Assembly (NCBI GenBank): GCA_003530935.1 | Contig: DPEO01000035.1 | Location: 22,711-29,103 of the forward strand | Reading direction: 5' to 3' | Origin: Desulfomicrobiaceae bacterium | Lineage (GTDB): Bacteria; Desulfobacterota; Desulfovibrionia; Desulfovibrionales; Desulfomicrobiaceae | Length of the DNA stretch: 6,393 nt | Shown: piece by piece, positions 6,244-6,393 of the stretch | Layout of the letters: each line of letters starts with the position of its first letter | How positions within the stretch are numbered: position 1 is the first letter of the stretch | Notes under the pieces: model-generated | Seen by the model: only the letters and a program-made list of their open reading frames with translations | What the model was told of the DNA's origin: nothing | The model's database searches: none | Made by a program: the position numbers and the translations under genes

Positions 6244-6272
6244 TTGACCCGTAAATCTTTTGGCCATATCGC
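6244..6272 (+). promoter_or_regulatory. Promoter of the divergent secreted-protein gene
   Basis: TTGACC (6244-6249) is followed after 17 bases by TATCGC (6267-6272). The -35 is good and the -10 is weak. Operator 2 covers the -10. The leader to the ATG at 6313 would be about 35 bases. This promoter stands back to back with the arsR promoter. Confidence 0.45.
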
Positions 6273-6276
6273 CAAA
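6259..6276. promoter_or_regulatory. Operator 2, inverted near-copy of operator 1
   Basis: TTTGGC-CATATC-GCCAAA has the same perfect 6-bp arms as operator 1. Its reverse complement matches operator 1 at 17 of 18 positions. It covers the -10 of the divergent promoter, so the same repressor should control that gene. Confidence 0.8.
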
Positions 6277-6312
6277 CATCTACATCCCCCGAAACCCTTC
6301 ATGGAGGTATCT

Positions 6313-6393
6313 ATGCGGCACAAGGTCCAACGTGGAATATGGCTTTTCGTGGTCGTCGGGATGGCGCTCTTCGCGAGCGGGCCGAAGGCAGGG
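6313..6393 (+). CDS. Divergent exported or membrane protein, N-terminus only
   Basis: An ATG at 6313 has GGAGG at 6303-6307, 5 bases upstream, and opens a frame of 27 codons to the right edge. The product starts with basic residues (MRHKVQRG), followed by the hydrophobic core IWLFVVVGMALFA and then SGPKAG. This is a signal peptide or a first membrane anchor. The rest lies outside the window, so the function is unknown. Operator 2 in front of it suggests that it is derepressed together with the permease operon. Confidence 0.7.
   Translation, partial: MRHKVQRGIWLFVVVGMALFASGPKAG

Overview
The window is GC-rich bacterial DNA from what looks like an anaerobic, Gram-negative Desulfobacterota-type organism, probably Desulfovibrionales. 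This is an inference: the HU/IHF-like protein, the radical SAM start, the ArsR/permease/thioredoxin/DGC gene set and the NapH-type ferredoxin membrane protein all resemble genes I know from sulfate reducers. No rRNA, tRNA, CRISPR array, insertion sequence or integrase is visible. There is no gene-free stretch longer than 300 bases.

Left part (1-1202). A radical SAM enzyme starts near 134 on the minus strand and runs off the left edge; only its first 44 codons are present. A short divergent spacer separates it from a plus-strand HU/IHF family gene (209-496). That gene converges on, and overlaps by 14 bases, the end of a minus-strand RlpA-type lipoprotein gene (483-1202).

Middle and right part (483-6171). 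Eight minus-strand genes lie head to tail. In transcription order they are: an ArsR-family repressor, a DUF318/ArsP-type permease, a small CPKC thioredoxin, a cysteine-rich DGC-domain protein, Lgt, a NapH/CcoG-like membrane 4Fe-4S protein, an unrecognised 196-aa protein and RlpA. The first five are tightly packed (14-base overlap, 44-base gap, 8-base overlap, 7-base gap), so they are very likely one transcript. The gaps then grow to 76 and 155 bases, and the last two genes are joined by an ATGA overlap. The first four look like a metalloid or thiol-reactive stress cassette. The later genes concern the envelope: Lgt would attach the lipid anchor to lipoproteins such as RlpA.

Right edge (6172-6393). 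Between arsR and a divergent plus-strand gene, of which only the signal-peptide end is present, are two near-identical operators, TTTGGC-N6-GCCAAA. Their centres are 73 bp apart and each overlaps the -10 region of one of two back-to-back promoters. This is the clearest regulatory signal in the window. It implies that the divergent secreted or membrane protein belongs to the same regulon.
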